This document shows, piece by piece, positions 10,861-21,770 of a stretch of DNA of 64,000 nt. Positions within the stretch are counted from its first letter, which is position 1, and each line of letters begins with the position of its first letter. Made by a program: the position numbers and the translations under genes. The notes under the pieces are model-generated. The model saw only the letters and a program-made list of their open reading frames with translations, did no database searches and was not told the DNA's origin. Source of the stretch: Eupeodes corollae (taxonomy: Eukaryota > Arthropoda > Insecta > Diptera > Syrphidae); the NCBI RefSeq assembly GCF_945859685.1, contig NC_079148.1, forward strand, positions 139,063,133 through 139,127,132, in the 5' to 3' direction.

Positions 10861-12330
10861 GAGAGATAAGAGTTATACTCAAGTTTCGGACGTATAAAGG
10901 TTTTGTAGATAGCAGCCAGATCAGACGGAGAGAACAAATTATGCATCGTTTCAAAATGCTAGATATCTTCACAAAAGAAGGTTGCTAATGCACATTCCAA
11001 GGATGTCTAGATTTTCAGTTTCGTTGATGCAAGTGCCCCTCATAGATAGTGACAAGGAGGCTACATCTCGCTACATACAGGACTGTATGGGTTTGCGAAG
11101 CATTAAATTCCACGCGGTTTGTAATTCCTCGTTGTACAATGCTGTGTAGGTCAGAATTTATTGATCTAACCATATTTTTCCGTTGCAGGTCCACATCCGA
11201 AGAGAAGGGCTATGAGTCTGAAAACGAATATGAAAAGCTAAGAGTGTTTTGTCAGTGAAACAATGTATTGGACTAGAACAAGCACACAGTAGATCATTTA
11301 TAAAATGGGAAATAATGTCGGACACCAAACGGAGCCCTGGGGCACACCAGCATTTTTTGTATGGGTTTCAGACTTGAATTCGTCCAAAACAACTTGAATT
11401 GAGCTGTTCGAAAGAAAATTTCTAATCCAACGAAGAAAAGATTCGTCAATACCAAAGCAGGCGTTTTCCATAAAAGAGCAAGATGCTAGACTTTATCAAA
11501 TGCCTTTGAAATATAAAGTGCAATAATCTAACTTTCCCCAAAGTTATGTAAATATTTGCACCACTCTTCGTTCAGATGAACCATAATCACTAGTGGACCT
11601 ATTACTACGAAAGCCGTATTGCCGTTCATTAAGAAGCTTCCGTTCTTCAAGATAAGCTGATAATTAATCAGCGTTTCCATGCCCTTAGAAGGAAGGGACG
11701 TTAGTGGTATCGGTCTATAATTGTCGAGGGAATCCTTTTTTTGGGATTGACTGCAGAAATGCAGTTTTCCAACAATTTGGAACGAGCCCAGAAGGATAAG
11801 ATTGATGGAAAAGCGCTAGCGTGGAAGAATACTTCTACAGAATCATATCGGGGATACAATCCGGCCCAGTGGAATTATGAATGTTGAGATCTTTAAGAAC
11901 TCCCGCCACAGAACAAGTACAAAAATAGATTGGTACCATAATCATTTACGCGTTCAAGAACTGGGGAAGCAATGACACTATCTGATAAAGTAGAATTTTC
12001 GGAAAACTGCCTTGCAAACAAGTTAGCTTTATTAAAAGTGCTAACTATAGGAGTGTCATTGACAATAAGAGTATGAACCGAAGAAGAGGAAGAATTTCTT
12101 TTGTTTTTTACGAATGACAAAAAATTCTTACTGATTTTGTGACATTGCAGTATTTTTTCCGCAATTTTTGGTCATGCAAAAATTTGGTCCTTCGAATATG
12201 GGCGTTGCAGGGCCTGGCTTGTTTAAACCTTTTCCGGTTTTCCTCATTTGGGTTGACTCTAAAACACCGAGGAAGCGTAATGACCAGTTAATTGATTTGA
12301 CACTCGTTACAGATATGTTAGAGTGACTAG
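10861..12330 (-). mobile_element. 5' portion of a J1 LINE (RT domain), interrupted by RTE copy C1
   Basis: On the minus strand the order matches the J1 copy at 480-1,895: linker NPNEENRKRFKQAR (about 12,220-12,265), a segment with FSENSTLSDSVIASPVLERV (about 11,945-12,005), motif A region IALYISKAFDKV (about 11,490-11,525), LRWIRNFLSN and QVVLDEFKSETH (about 11,365-11,440), motif B NAGVPQGSV (about 11,325-11,355), then IYKTFIRPKLEYNSYL (about 10,860-10,915). Multiple stops and frameshifts are present. The element stops abruptly at the RTE 5' edge and its tail reappears at 8,400-8,600. Confidence 0.75.
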
Positions 12331-12545
12331 TTTAAATAGAGTTGATGTTTAGAAAAAAGACAACTATTTTGCTGTTCTGTGCCCAGTGTCCGAAATTATA
12401 TTTTAAACATTTTTAAAACATAAGACTTAGCAATAATATACAATTTTTCGAAATCAGTCAAACAATTTTTGAGAAAATAGTACTTCAATATTTACTTATG
12501 TATGTTTCAAAAACGTCTATCAAACTTGGGTATCACGGCTACTAT
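12331..12545. other. Spacer between J1 and RTE copy C2
   Basis: AT-rich, with no motif recognised. Confidence 0.4.
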
Positions 12546-12549
12546 TGTT

Positions 12550-13925
12550 GTTGCGAAATGGCATTGGTTTCCATGTGCTCTACGTGACCCTCCATCTTAG
12601 CTTGTCATTCCATCTTCTCCTCCACTCCCCTTCATTGCATACGGGACCAGAACTTTTCTCTCGAGACGACCCAAGGTGCTTTCATCCGCTTTTGTCATAG
12701 TCCATGCTTCTGTATCGTATCGCAGGACGGGGATGATGACACTTTGGTCCTTCGAGAGAGGACTTTGCCACTCAATTGCTTTTTAGCCTAAAGACACAGC
12801 GGTTAGCCAAGAGTTATTCTTTGTTTGATCTCAGAGCTGGTGTTGTTTTCTGCATTTTTAGCGGAGCGTAGGTAGACGAAGTCCTTGACTACCTCAAAGT
12901 TACGTCTATCGATGATGAAGTTTTGACCAAGACGTCGGAGTTGTAGGTCCTTTCTTGACAACAGTATGTTCTGTGTTTTGCCCTCATTAACCGATAAACT
13001 AATTTTTGCCGATTCTGCCTCAATAGTAGCAAAAGCCCCATTGATACAACGCTGAGTCCCTTCTATTATGTCAATATCATCAGCATATGCCAGTAATTAA
13101 ACAGACTTTTGAAAGATAGTGCCTCTAGTGTTGACGTGTGAGCTCAGCACTATTCTTTCAAGAACGGTGTTAAAAAAATCACATGGCAGCGCATCACCTT
13201 GTCTAAAAACTTTTTTGACATCGAAAGGTTCTGTTAAGTTGTTTCCAACTTTTATGGACCAGCGTGAATACTCCATGGTCATCCTGCACAAAAGGACGAG
13301 TTTGGCAGGGATGCCCAAACTAGACATTACTCTATACAGCTCGTCCCTGTAGATGCTGTCATATGCGGCCTTGAAATCGTTGAAAAGATTGTGAGTGTCG
13401 ATTTAGTGTTCTTGAGTTTTTTCCAGGATCTGCCGTAATGTGAATATTTGATCGGCTGTGGACTTTCCTGGTCTAAAACCACACGGATAAGGACCTATCA
13501 GGTTGTTGACGATGGGCTTTAGACGTTCACATATTACGGCAGAGAAGATTTTATAGGCGATGTTAAGTAGTCTGATTCCTCTATAATTGGTTCAGTTTAG
13601 ATGGTCTCCTTTGTTCAGGATCGGGCAAACAATACTGAGGTTCCATTCATCGGGCATGCTTTCTTCCGACCATATCTTACAGATAAGTTGGTGCATGTTC
13701 CTAACCAACCTATTTTCAGCTACTTTAAAGAGCTCGGCATTCAAGCCATCCACTCCAGCGCGTTTGTTAGGCTTTAGCTTAGATATGGTAATCTTTATTT
13801 TGTCTAAGTCGAAACGGGATTGTTGGTTTTCGTCGTCTATGTTGAATGGATCATCCTGCCTGACAGCAGAAAATTCCACAGTAAAAAGAGGAACAATTTG
13901 TCGATGGGAATTAAAATTTAAGTTT
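12550..13925 (-). mobile_element. RTE-like LINE copy C2 (subfamily B), truncated at both ends
   Basis: Diverged from C1 but collinear with it. In element order: FDLDKIKITISKLKPNKRAG.. and CKIWSEESMPDEWNLSIVCP (13,592-13,879), RPGKST region (about 13,460-13,480), MSSLGIPAKLVLLCRMTME followed by VGNNLTEPFDVKKVFRQGDAL (13,097-13,327), the YADDIDII region (about 13,065-13,090) and the thumb. It lacks the last ~240 bp and the TAAG tail seen in C1, so its 3' end has been lost by something other than 5' truncation during insertion. Its NNLTEPFD variant is shared with the plus-strand fragment at 39.6-40.3 kb, defining a second subfamily. Confidence 0.8.
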
Positions 13926-14148
13926 TGATTTCCTTAATATTTCAGTTCCCTCAAATTAAAGTACCAGATCTTAATACCTTCGTTTTCTGTAAGGCTTCTT
14001 TGGAAAACTTCTTATTTTCTGATTTATAATTTTTCAAGATTTATCATTTCTAAAAAGCAATTATAAACATTAGATAATCATTAATTTGTTTTTAATCTTT
14101 ATAGTATCAATAAACTAAAACCTTATATGTGTACTCATTTTCTTACTT
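13926..14148. other. Spacer between RTE copies C2 and C3
   Basis: AT-rich, nothing recognised. Confidence 0.4.
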
Positions 14149-14149
14149 A

Positions 14150-15000
14150 CTTACATTAAAGTTGCTGTACAGTCCAAGACGGACCTAGAACTCAACCACA
14201 CACCAAATTAGTTGAAGTTCTCTCGCACCTGCGTGAACCACATTAACTACCTTTTTTTACTGTTCCGGCCGTCTCTCGGTATTGGATTGGGAGACTTTCC
14301 GGGCTGGAGCGTGGATTAAAATTCGTTCTCCATAACCCAGGCATCTTTTCGTTGCACCTTTATTCTTTTAGCCTGCTCAGCTTCACTGTACACTGTACAG
14401 CCCGTACAGCTAGTTATACTCCACCCTCTATCTATGCAGAAAGGGTATTCTTATCTTTCTTTAAAAGAATCTAAGCCTCAGTGAATTTGAAAAAGTTATT
14501 CTCCGTTTGATATCGGCTCTGGTGTCGTTGTCCGAATTGAAATCGGTGTCTAGTTAGAAAAAGTCATAAACTACCTCAAAGATGTAGCTGTTTATGGTGA
14601 CGTTTTGTGCAAGATTTGGTCGTTCAATATCTTTACAATGAAATCATGTCCTTGGTCATATTTTCACTAACCACTGAACCCAACTTCTCCGCTTCCGTCA
14701 TAATGCTCAAAAATATACCACTGATATCCCGCTGTGATCTTCCAATTATTTCAATTTCATCGTCGTATCCGAGTAATTGGATGGACCTTTGGGAGACTAT
14801 GTCTCTAGTGTTGAAGGTTGAGTGTGGCACAATTCTTTCCAGAACGATGTTCAAGAAGTCGCATTACAATGTATCGCCTTGTCTAATCATCAAATCTTTT
14901 TTCATTTTAACAGAGCAGTGTGAATTCTCTTTTGTCATTTTGTACAATCGGATAAATTCGACAGCGATTAATAAACTAGACATTTCTCCGTTTTTGTTAT
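14150..15000 (-). mobile_element. RTE-like LINE copy C3, heavily degraded
   Basis: The 3' end is present: TTACTTACTTAC at about 14,145-14,155, then a diverged form of the CTGTACAGTCC..GGACC end. In element order it retains a motif B region, then LLGYDDEIEIIGRSQRDISG (YADD changed to YDDE) near 14,745-14,800, then the conserved KLGSVVSENMTKDM block. It breaks off 5' near 15,000. Many indels; more diverged from C1 than C4 or C5 are. Confidence 0.75.
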
Positions 15001-17280
15001 GAGACTTTAATTCTTGCAAGTGGGTTTATTTCTCATTGATCTCATAGACTGTATTAAATTAACTCCTAAACAAATTTTAAGTTCCTATCCGAAAATCATA
15101 TCATATTGCGCCTCAGAAATTCAAATTAGTTAATATCCAGCATACATAAATATATTCAAATTCCTTAAACAATATCATGGTCTTATTCACTTTCCAAATT
15201 AGAATAACACCATTCCACAAAAAACAATAATATTAAATGATATGTCTTCTTGTTATACAAAGTCCATCCAATAACAATATGATGATTCAATGAGACCAAC
15301 CGCATCGACCGAGTGACAATTTTGTGATTTGAATTTCTTGGAAATAACTCAAAAGCAATAACGAGATTTGGAATATTCCCATCCCATCAATGATGATTAC
15401 GATCCCAGGACACTTGGATTTTCTTAATGCAATCCATTCATTTGGATTTTGTCGTCTTCGTCTTTCTTCGAAAATCCTAAACGTACTTCTATAGTCAATT
15501 CAAATTTTATACTATGCTTCCATTCGACATTGACATCGCCATAGTCATCGCCATTGCCATAACCACCCTCTAGGGATAATTGAATTCCATTATTGAACTC
15601 CCCATTGGGTCCATTTTCAGAGTATCTCTTCTCAAATCTTCAAATATAAAATATTTAATACAAAAAAGAAAGACACAGAAGAAATAAAAGAATTGAAGAA
15701 ACTACCCTACCGCACTTCTTGTGAATTCATTAAAAAAAATATATAATATAGGTACACAGACAAAAACTCTTCCAATGTCCACAAACTGGAGCTGAAGCTG
15801 GCTGGAGAAACGAAGGAAACATTTCTGTAGAAAGAAAAATAGTACAGAAATTAAAGGAAACGAAATATAAATTGCCAGTAGAAGAATACACTCCTTTTAA
15901 CTCTGTGTATAGTAGGAGAGGAAAATAAAGAAATAAGTACACATCTCCTTAGTCTCCATTCCCAATGAGCAGCAGTTCGTCCTGTGCCTTTTGCTATAGA
16001 GAAGAAGAAAACGCTTGAAACCAAATCCTTACACTACACAGTCGCACTGTCGTCGTCGTCGTCGTCGTTCAGGTCCTTTGCAATTACTAGGTATGTAGAG
16101 TAGTTACCTACTTCGAGACGTCGTCGTTGGTCGTTGTCGTCGTCGTCCGCACAAAATGTTCCTGGAAGCATCAAAAAAACACAGATACTGAAAGATACAA
16201 TACCAAGGATAAACACAAAATGAGCTCAGAGGAAAACACAGCGTGGCAAAATGTGAATAAATGCAAGGATACTGTTGAAAGTTGTGGCCCGGACTGGCGA
16301 TGCTATGTCGGCGGCGGCGGTGGCTGCGGTGACGAAGAAGACGACGAACGGTGCTTGATGGTAATGGTGGTTAAGTAATCTACACTGGCAATAGTTTTTT
16401 GTATTCATCTACATCTCCAACAACAACAAACAAAAAAATATAATAATGTACAACTCTGACGGAAATTTAACAGAACAACAATCCAAGTGTCCTTGAAACA
16501 AAAAGCAGAGAAAGGAAGAATATTATGTATGCGAATGAACGAACCCTACCGGGATTAATACTGCAGGAGCACACCAGGTCATTAGTGGAAACAAATGCGC
16601 GCGCACTTTGTATGTATAGGTATGATGATTACGGTGACTGTGTGATTGTGTACATGTCTTTGGGGATTGCTGTTTTCCGTCCGCTAATTAAGTGCGTTAA
16701 TTTAATTTAACTTTATTCTGGTGTCCTCTTTGGGAATGTGGGGCGGGTTATGGTAGTAAAAGTGAGAAAAAGTTGCCATATCCTGTGGAAACCGTGCCTT
16801 TGGCAGGGTTTCACTTGCAATGTACTCGCATAGCGGTAGACAACCGCATCAAGTAAAAAATTATTGTTTGGCATTTTTTTTGTTTTTCGTTTTGTTTTGT
16901 AAGTTAAGTCTTATACCTAAGAGAACAAGCTTCACCAATGGGGCTTTATGAACGTTCCAAGTAACAATAGACAAAGACTGCATTGGAACGGTCGTTTCAT
17001 ATTTTATTTTATTTTTGTTGTAAGTTGTCAAAAGGGGAGCGAGCATAACAAGACATTACTGTAAGTGCAATTGGAACGATAAAAAGGGGTTCTTTTTTCG
17101 TTTGATACTTTTATAATTTTTAATAAAATTACTTAAACAAAAAGGGGGAAAATTTGTTAGTTTCAATAAAAAAAAAAAGATTCTTTTTTGTGGAATTCAT
17201 AAAGAAGTTAAGTTTACCGGATATCACTGATTAAATGCGATTAGAAGATGACATAACTTCAATGAAATGAAGTAATTTTA
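15001..17280. other. Non-coding stretch with CGT-type microsatellites; no confirmed gene
   Basis: Less extreme in base composition than its surroundings. It contains (GTC)n at 16,049-16,068, an imperfect CGT cluster at about 16,118-16,149, and a GGC-rich patch at 16,308-16,345. A 60-codon minus-strand frame (16,034-16,216) begins with a hydrophobic, signal-peptide-like segment followed by Asp runs. The Asp runs are simply the translated microsatellite, so I do not call a gene. No transposon was recognised here. Confidence 0.45.
16049..16149. repeat. CGT/GTC trinucleotide microsatellite cluster
   Basis: A perfect GTC run at 16,049-16,068 and an imperfect CGT cluster at 16,118-16,149, separated by unique sequence. 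Confidence 0.85.
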
Positions 17281-17284
17281 AACA

Positions 17285-18000
17285 TTCCATTGAGGTTATT
17301 GTAATCGGAACGGTTTTTGAAATTGTTAAATGTTTAAAAATCAGTACATTTCAACTTCCAAACATTAAGAATCAGCAAAAATATCGACTTTGTTCGATCT
17401 TCTAAAATGATTCAAAGTGGTGAATTCTTTCATAAGCAAGCCTGACACAGGTTGAAATTTAATCAAGATGGACTGGAAATTGTTGCATTCAATACACCAG
17501 CTGTAAATCAGCTCTGCAACTACTCTATAGAGATAGGAATGCATGGAGGTAATAAAAGTCTATCAGGCCATTGAAAGATCTTTTTTTTAAAAGAAACTAA
17601 CATCATCTGCACAGATTAGAACAACAGAATTATTTAACACATAAGGCAAATCAATAAAAAATATAATAAACAGCAATGGACCGAATTGACTCCCTTGAGG
17701 TACCCCATAACTGAATTTCAATTGACATGAAGAGTTACTCCCGAACATGACTCTATAATATTTTTTTATAGTTATGATGAAATGCACAAACCGAAATGGT
17801 CATTAAGTCCAATATACTAAAATAATTAAGAAGAGTTTCATGACATAGTTTGTTAAATGTCTTGCTGAAGTCTGTGAAGATGAAATCGACCTGAGAGTAA
17901 TCTTCCAATGCATCCAAACAAAGTAGTAATAGATAATTAAAATAATTTTGTAATCGTACATTCACATAGCAATAGCAACCAATTTCTCTATAGGACCCTT
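17285..18000 (-). mobile_element. Jockey-like LINE RT fragment, family J2
   Basis: Minus-strand frames give DFIFTDFSKTFNKLCHETLL (motif A, about 17,835-17,895), LFGSNSSCQLKFSYGVPQGS (motif B, about 17,690-17,755) and VLICADDVSFF (motif C with ADD intact, about 17,587-17,620). The piece downstream of motif C is strongly decayed. A second copy of this family flanks the RTE insertion at 30.2-33.3 kb. Two frames are needed to read motifs A to C, so it is a pseudogene. At its low-coordinate edge a GTAATCGGAACGG motif near 17,300 resembles the terminal motif of the R repeat. Confidence 0.8.
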
Positions 18001-18785
18001 ATTCGTGACCATTTTTATAAAATAGTATTAGGTATAAGTATTTCTAAAGATCTGGGAACTTAGAATATTTCAGAGACTAGTCAAAAAGTACAAAGAATAG
18101 GAAATGTAAGACAAACATTTTTTTTTTTAACATGAATGGTTGTTTTAAATCAGGACCAGGACTGAAACATTAGTTTACCTTTAGAATATTGTCAAATATA
18201 GAAGCCTCATAAATTGAAATGTTCGAAATTAACTTTGGAAGAAGACTTGCTAGATATCAGTTAAATTTTCGTCAACAATTAACGTTTCTCCAAAACATAT
18301 GGCGGTTCAATTTTAGATCACACTAATTATTCGAAACAGTTTCAATGAGTCAAAAAGTCGTAAGCCGTATTACAGTTCTTGGTGAACTCTAAACGTCTCA
18401 TAATTCTTTGATAGATTAAACTTTAACCAGGCTTTTATTTCTTTTATTTTTTAAATTCGAATCAAACCCTCAAAGGTTACTATTTAAAGTTAAAAACAAT
18501 CAGAAAAGGTTTCATAAAATCATTTCAACTAGACAAAAATTTGAAACTAGGAATTTTCATTCTTTCCAAATAATTGTCTGCTTCGAAAAATGTCGTTCTT
18601 GCGACTTGGTAATGTTTTTAGAACAAAATTTTAAACATGGCGAATTTTTCACGAACAAAAATAACATTTTTATAATTTAGCCCAATTTTTAGAGAAATTT
18701 TGTAGTCTTTTTTGAAGAACTACATACAAAATTTTAACTCAAACATAAATCAATTGAAAATAAAGATATTTACCACATTAAACTT
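18001..18785. other. AT-rich non-coding stretch
   Basis: No frame or element was recognised. The segment immediately upstream of the R copy may include decayed R sequence, but I could not align it. Confidence 0.4.
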
Positions 18786-18789
18786 CTTT

Positions 18790-18995
18790 TTAACTTCCCA
18801 TAGGGTGTTCTTGTAATCGGTCCGATTTTTGAATTGAAAATGACGTTTCAAGGCCCTAGAGTCATTAATTCGCTAAGTTTTTTTTTTCGTGTTATTTTTG
18901 TTTTACAGATAATAATGCAGAAAAGTCTTTCAAAAAATTAAGCATAGCAATTAAAAAAAAGAGACAATTTTGGTTAACCCAAAATATCTCACGAA
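18790..18995 (-). repeat. R-family repeat, 3' terminal part (first half of a split copy)
   Basis: Reads, in minus orientation, from the characteristic terminus (plus strand AACTTCCCATAGG..TTGTAATCGGTCCGATTTTT) through ACAGATAATAATGCAGAAAA and TTTTGGTTAACCCAAAATAT to CACGAACCAATAACGC. The copy at 58,335-59,035 continues directly from AACGC into TAGAGACTTGAATT; here an RTE element intervenes and that continuation is found at 20,135. Confidence 0.8.
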
Positions 18996-19005
18996 CCAAT
19001 AACGC
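18996..19005. other. Target-site duplication, left copy
   Basis: CCAATAACGC. It matches CCAATAACCC at 20,125-20,134 with one mismatch, flanking the RTE copy C4. The first four bases of the right copy could also be read as element sequence, since other RTE copies have TTTTTTCCAAGATC at that point. Confidence 0.65.
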
Positions 19006-20134
19006 TTACTTACTTACTTAAGGTGGCCCTACAATCCGGGGCGGACCTGGGCCTCAACCAACATGCGTCTCCAGCCAGCTCGGTCCCTAGCTAGCTTTCT
19101 CCAGTTTCACACACCAAGTTGGTTGAGGTCCTCTCAAATCTGGGTGCGCCACCTGAGTTGCGGTCTTCCTCTACTGCGCCGTCCCTCGGGATTGAATTCG
19201 AAGACCTTCCGGGCTGGAGCGCTGATGTCCATCCGCTCTACATGACCTAGCCATCTTAGCCGTTGGACTTTAATTCTGCTAACTAGGTCAGTGTCGATGT
19301 ACAGCCCGTACATGCCTCCATTCTCCATCTATGCGTACGGGACCAAAAATCACCCGAAGAATTTTTCTCTCGAAGCATCCTAAGACGCTTTCATCTTTCT
19401 TTGACAGGGCCCAGGCCTCAGCGCTATAAATGAGAACCGGGATTATGAGTGTCTTATAGATGGTGATTTTACATGCTCGAGTGAGGACTTTACTTCTCAA
19501 TTGCCTTCTAAGTTCAAAGAAGCAGCGATTTGCAAGAGTTATTCTTCGTTTGATTTCAGCGCTGGTGTCGTTGTCTGCATTAATAGCAGTGTCTAGGTAG
19601 ACAAAGTCCTTAACTACCTCAAAGTTATAGCTGTCCATGGTGACGTTTTGTCCAAGACGTCGTCGTTCAGTGTCCTTTTTTGATGTACTTGGTCTTGCCT
19701 TCATTGACCACTAAACCCATCTTCTTCGCTTCCGTCGCAATGCTCAAAAACGCTCCACTGACATCAGGCTTTGCTCTTAAAATTATGTCAATATCATCTG
19801 CGTATCCGAGTAATTGGATGGACCTTTAGAAGATTGTGCCTCTAGTGTTTACGGTTAAGTTTTGCACAATTCGTTCCAGAACGATGTTGAAGAAGTCGCA
19901 TGACAGTGCATCGCCTTGTCTAAAACCTTTTTTGACATCTAATGCATCGGTAAGATCTTTTTCGACCTTGATAGAGCAGCGTGCATTCTCCATCGTCATT
20001 CTGCACAAACCGATAAGTTTGACAGGGATGTCAAAACAAGACATTGCTCGGTAGATGCTGTCATACGTGACTTTAAAATCGATAAAGAGATGGTGGGTAT
20101 CGATTTGAAGCTCCTGGGTTTTTTCCAATAACCC
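19006..20134 (-). mobile_element. RTE-like LINE copy C4, 5'-truncated, inserted in an R repeat
   Basis: The 3' end is preserved: three TTAC units (19,006-19,017), then AAGGTGGCCCTACAATCCGG. In element order it holds motif A region (HHLFIDFKVTYDS, near 20,060-20,095), VKKGFRQGDALSCDFFNIVL (motif B), the intact motif C YADDIDII (about 19,780-19,805), thumb DFVYLDTAINADNDTSAEIK and the C-terminal RSRGRPQLRW. Lesions: a 15-bp gap removes part of motif A's downstream helix, a stop lies just upstream of RSIQLLGY, and an indel occurs in the KTKY..KKDTERRR segment. It stops 5' at about 20,125-20,134, where a target-site duplication is seen. Near-identity to C1 and C5 indicates recent spread. Confidence 0.88.
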
Positions 20135-20245
20135 AGAGACTTGAATTTTTTTCTATCGTCATACCAAACAACTATGTTTTAAAAAAAAAATCCATTTAAC
20201 TATTTATTGAATAAATCAAAAAACTGAAAAAAAAATATTTGTCAA
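20135..20245 (-). repeat. R-family repeat, second half of the split copy
   Basis: AGAGACTTGAATT followed by AAAAATCCATTTAACTATTT and AAAAACTGAAAAAAAAATAT, matching the copy at 60,608-60,725 (GAGACTTTAATT, AAAAATCCATTTAACCG, AATCTGAAAAAAAAA). It continues the copy ending at 18,995. Confidence 0.75.
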
Positions 20246-21770
20246 CTCAGAGTCGTTGGTGTTAGTTTCAATAGTAATCTGCAATGGGATCTCCATATAA
20301 AAACACCATCAACCACCTTAAGAATCGAAACAATGCACTGAGAATGATATGTTCCCTTCAGAAATTTCCACAGCTAGAAACTGCAATAAAAATACCCAAA
20401 ACCTTAGTTGAAGGAACGCTCCATCATTGACTCACTTTTTTTATGTGGACAACTAAAAAGAACCTTTAAAGCATCGATATAGCCATAAATGAGTGCTACC
20501 GAAATACTACAGGAGCACTTAAAACAACTCCAATTGAAGCTCTCAGAATAGAAGGTGGCTATAAAACAATTAATAGGTTAGGACAAAAAAGAGCAATTAA
20601 TTTAATAAGTAAAGCACTTACAGACATCAATCACCCTCTTTATTTTGCTTCAGAAGTTCAACCAAAACAAAACAGGAAGAATTCAATATCTTCCCTTAGC
20701 AAAATATTAAGCCTCGTTTCGGCTCATGGAAGTATGCCTTAAGAAACGTCTTTGATGCTCAACTATTTCCCCTACCCCCTCCATGGAAAAGACACTTACT
20801 GCCAATCGACACCAGCCTCTCTAGTCACAAGAAAGAAAACACTCCAAAGGAACACTTTCTTATGCTTTACCGTAAACTGATCAAAAACATCAAACCAGTG
20901 AGAATATTGTACACAGGTGGATCCTATAGGCATAAAACCTCGACATACGCAGTCATCGAGCTCAAAGCGAACCACGACGAAATCATCACTTTTCAAGGTC
21001 TCCTTCCAGACGCGGCTGGCAGCTATCTAACAGAACTAACAGCAATAATGAAAGCACTGACCGTGGCAAAAACATGAGCAGAAAAGACATTGATACTCAC
21101 TGACAGCTTAAGTATCCTTTCCGGAATAAAAAGTGCAACTTACAACTGTTCCACTCTTAATTACATCCGAAGCATCCTCTATGACAAAACCAACAAAACC
21201 CTTGTTTGGATACCTGGCCACGCTGGTATAAGAGGAAATGAGTTAGCAGATACTGGAGCAAAAGAAGCCACAAACCATCCGTATTTAAAAGAACGGCCAC
21301 TTATATCTCAGCTTATCCGTAAAATGCTCATGGCTAATGAGCAAGAAGAACTCAAAAACTCTTGGCTAAAAGTGGAGAACATTCTTCGAAAACACCACTC
21401 AACACACCTCAGTACTCCATACAACAAAAATCTAACCAGAGAAGAATGTATTTCACTATTTCGGATCAGAGTTGGAAAAACTTTGTTTATACGAGTCGCC
21501 ATTTCTTCAAAAACGATCCCCAGAGGAGTGCGAAAATTGCAAAGAAGTCCTCTCAATTTGGCATATTTTGGCAGAATGTCCGATTTCTCGCCTAATCAAA
21601 AATACCAACTCATTGACAGACAAGCAGAAACAGATGGGCGAAATACTAAACCTATCGAAGCATAAAATCAATACTTCAACCCTACACAACAAATTTAAAG
21701 ACATTTAAACTTTAATATTAATTATTTTTTTTTTTATTTTTTTGTAAATAAATAACATAACATAACATCA
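20246..21770 (+). mobile_element. I/R1-like LINE 3' half with RNase H domain and zinc knuckle
   Basis: Starts inside the RT thumb (LGVSFNSNLQWDLHIK, about 20,258-20,305), continues through a decayed connecting region (INECYRNTTGALKTTPIEAL near 20,490-20,540), and then an RNase H domain and a C-terminal knuckle. The RNase H domain within the polyprotein and the C-x2-C..H..C knuckle are typical of I-group LINEs. The 3' end carries a T-run and short ATAAC repeats (about 21,748-21,766), a likely tail. The element abuts the R copy at 20,245, so the 5' end is truncated there. Confidence 0.82.
20862..21708 (+). pseudogene. LINE RNase H domain, inactivated
   Basis: RNase H signature in order: ILYTGGSY at codons 15-22 (the usual first catalytic Asp of TDGS is Gly, codon at 20,916-20,918), AGSYLTELTAIMKAL (catalytic Glu), LILTDSLSIL (Asp, after an in-frame TGA at 21,075-21,077), and LVWIPGHAGIRGNELADTGA (His and the final Asp). 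A frameshift between about 21,465 and 21,480 moves the reading frame to ESPFLQKRSPEECENCKEVL and WHILAECP, a C-x2-C..H..C knuckle. The reading ends at 21,708. One missing catalytic residue, one nonsense codon and one frameshift make it non-functional. Confidence 0.87.

Noticed and set aside
16034..16216. 60-codon minus-strand frame with a hydrophobic start (MFILGIVSFSICVFLMLPG) that resembles a secreted protein
   Set aside because: The rest is mostly Asp runs translated from the CGT microsatellite. No TATA box, no confirmed splice site and no similarity that I recognise.
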